A DNA stretch of 28,536 bases. It comes from Opitutia bacterium (lineage in GTDB: Bacteria > Verrucomicrobiota > Verrucomicrobiia > Opitutales > Coraliomargaritaceae). This document shows positions 27,821-28,536 of the stretch, piece by piece. Position numbers and translations under genes: made by a program. How positions within the stretch are numbered: position 1 is the first letter of the stretch; every line of letters begins with the position of its first letter. The notes under the pieces were generated by a model. The model saw only the letters and a program-made list of their open reading frames with translations. It did not search any database and had not been told where the DNA came from. The DNA is taken from assembly GCA_018663485.1 (NCBI GenBank), contig JABJQI010000054.1, positions 1 through 28,536 on the forward strand, given 5' to 3'.

Positions 27821-28536
27821 TTAGTTGATTCGATGCTCAAGGTCAGCGATTAAATCGAGCAGGAAAGTGTTGTTGCCGCCTAGCGCTTCGGCGGCTTCGA
27901 GCGCCGCGCCGGTGTGTTTTTTTGCTTCGCGATGCGCACCGTCGATGCCATGCAGTGCAACGTAAGTGCTCTTGTCGCTGGCGCTGTCGTGGCCAACTGG
28001 TTTGCCGAGCTCTTCGGCATTCGAAGTAGCATCCAGTATATCATCGACGATTTGAAAGGTCAGACCGAGGTGGTAACCCACCGCTTCGATCTGCCGCAGC
28101 TGCTCCGCTGTGGGGGCGCAAAAACGCAGCCCCATCGTTAATGCGGCAGTGAGTAGGGCGCCGGTCTTGTTTTCGTGAATGTAGCGCAGTGTCTCGGCAT
28201 CGATTGGTTTACCTTCGTTGTCGATGTCTTCCATTTGTCCTCCGATCAAGCGTTCGCTACTACTGGCAGTGGCAAGGTCGTGGATGAGTCCGGTGGCGAG
28301 GCTCGGTTGTTGGGTGTAGTTCCCCGCCAATAGCTGAAAGGCGTAAGTCAGCAGTGAATCACCGGCCAGCACTGCAGTCGCTTGGTCGAACTGCATGTGG
28401 CAGGAGGGGCGTCCGCGACGTAGGTCACTGTCGTCGATGGAGGGCAGATCGTCATGGATGAGCGTATAGGTGTGTAGGCACTCAATGGCCACTGCCGCTG
28501 CGAGTGGATTGGCTTGCGCAGGAAATAGTTCACTCG
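27821..28536 (-). CDS. ispA: Polyprenyl diphosphate synthase, 5'-truncated by window edge
   Basis: The C-terminal part (238 residues visible) of a short-chain trans-isoprenyl diphosphate synthase, which condenses IPP with DMAPP/GPP to farnesyl or geranylgeranyl diphosphate. The visible protein starts SELFPAQANPLAAAVAIECLHTYTLIHDDLPSIDD, where DDLPSIDD is the first aspartate-rich motif, and continues with QLLAG, GQMEDID, HENKTGALL and the second motif FQIVDDILD. The wide DDxxxxDD spacing and short length fit the bacterial FPP synthase (IspA) group, although GGPP synthase is not excluded. The frame stays open to the window edge, so the true start lies outside. Haem O synthesis by ctaB needs farnesyl diphosphate, so this gene is upstream in that pathway. 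Confidence 0.88.
   Translation of the reverse strand, partial: SELFPAQANPLAAAVAIECLHTYTLIHDDLPSIDDSDLRRGRPSCHMQFDQATAVLAGDSLLTYAFQLLAGNYTQQPSLATGLIHDLATASSSERLIGGQMEDIDNEGKPIDAETLRYIHENKTGALLTAALTMGLRFCAPTAEQLRQIEAVGYHLGLTFQIVDDILDATSNAEELGKPVGHDSASDKSTYVALHGIDGAHREAKKHTGAALEAAEALGGNNTFLLDLIADLEHRIN

Overview
The window reads as the chromosome of a Gram-negative, aerobically respiring bacterium. It carries a lipid A kinase (lpxK), an AsmA-like envelope protein and a complete haem-copper oxidase locus with its own haem A synthesis genes. My best guess is a marine Verrucomicrobiota of the Opitutales/Puniceicoccales type. That guess rests on overall gene style, on start codons that almost never follow a Shine-Dalgarno sequence, on C/T-rich CTTTCCAACTT-type repeats in spacers, and on a CTTAATC repeat array. 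No rRNA or other taxonomic marker is present, so the placement is inference.

Layout. The window opens with the 3' tip of an unknown gene and its terminator, then a large AsmA-like protein on the + strand (162-3140). A strong bidirectional hairpin (3244-3273) separates it from a minus-strand pair, topB then serC (7104 down to 3364). A divergent 384-base spacer leads to plus-strand lpxK and an unusual adenylate-kinase-like protein with an extra C-terminal domain (7489-10027). About 590 bases without a recognisable gene follow, then a small MIF-like tautomerase on the minus strand, then gyrB-gyrA on the minus strand (16448 down to 11210). A cysteine-poor Rrf2-type regulator is divergent from gyrB (16623-17036).

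The right half is a respiratory block read entirely on the minus strand: ctaA (haem A synthase), ctaB (haem O synthase), a DUF420 protein, coxB (CuA plus cytochrome c, caa3-type), coxA, coxC and coxD. It ends in a strong hairpin terminator (20015-20040). Beyond the terminator lie ctaG (copper insertion) and, two bases later, an SLC13-type transporter with two RCK_C domains. Together these genes make haem A from protohaem, build the CuA and CuB centres and assemble a caa3-type cytochrome c oxidase. No SCO/SenC copper chaperone gene is present in the block.

The right edge has a GreA/GreB-family elongation factor (+) and the 5'-truncated end of a short-chain polyprenyl diphosphate synthase (-).

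Most of the window is housekeeping, and I see no defence system, CRISPR array, transposase or prophage. The least explained items are the 12-bp-period inverted repeat array at 17125-17210, the recurring pyrimidine-rich leader repeat, the two-domain adenylate kinase, the bacterial MIF homologue and the empty 10028-10613 stretch.
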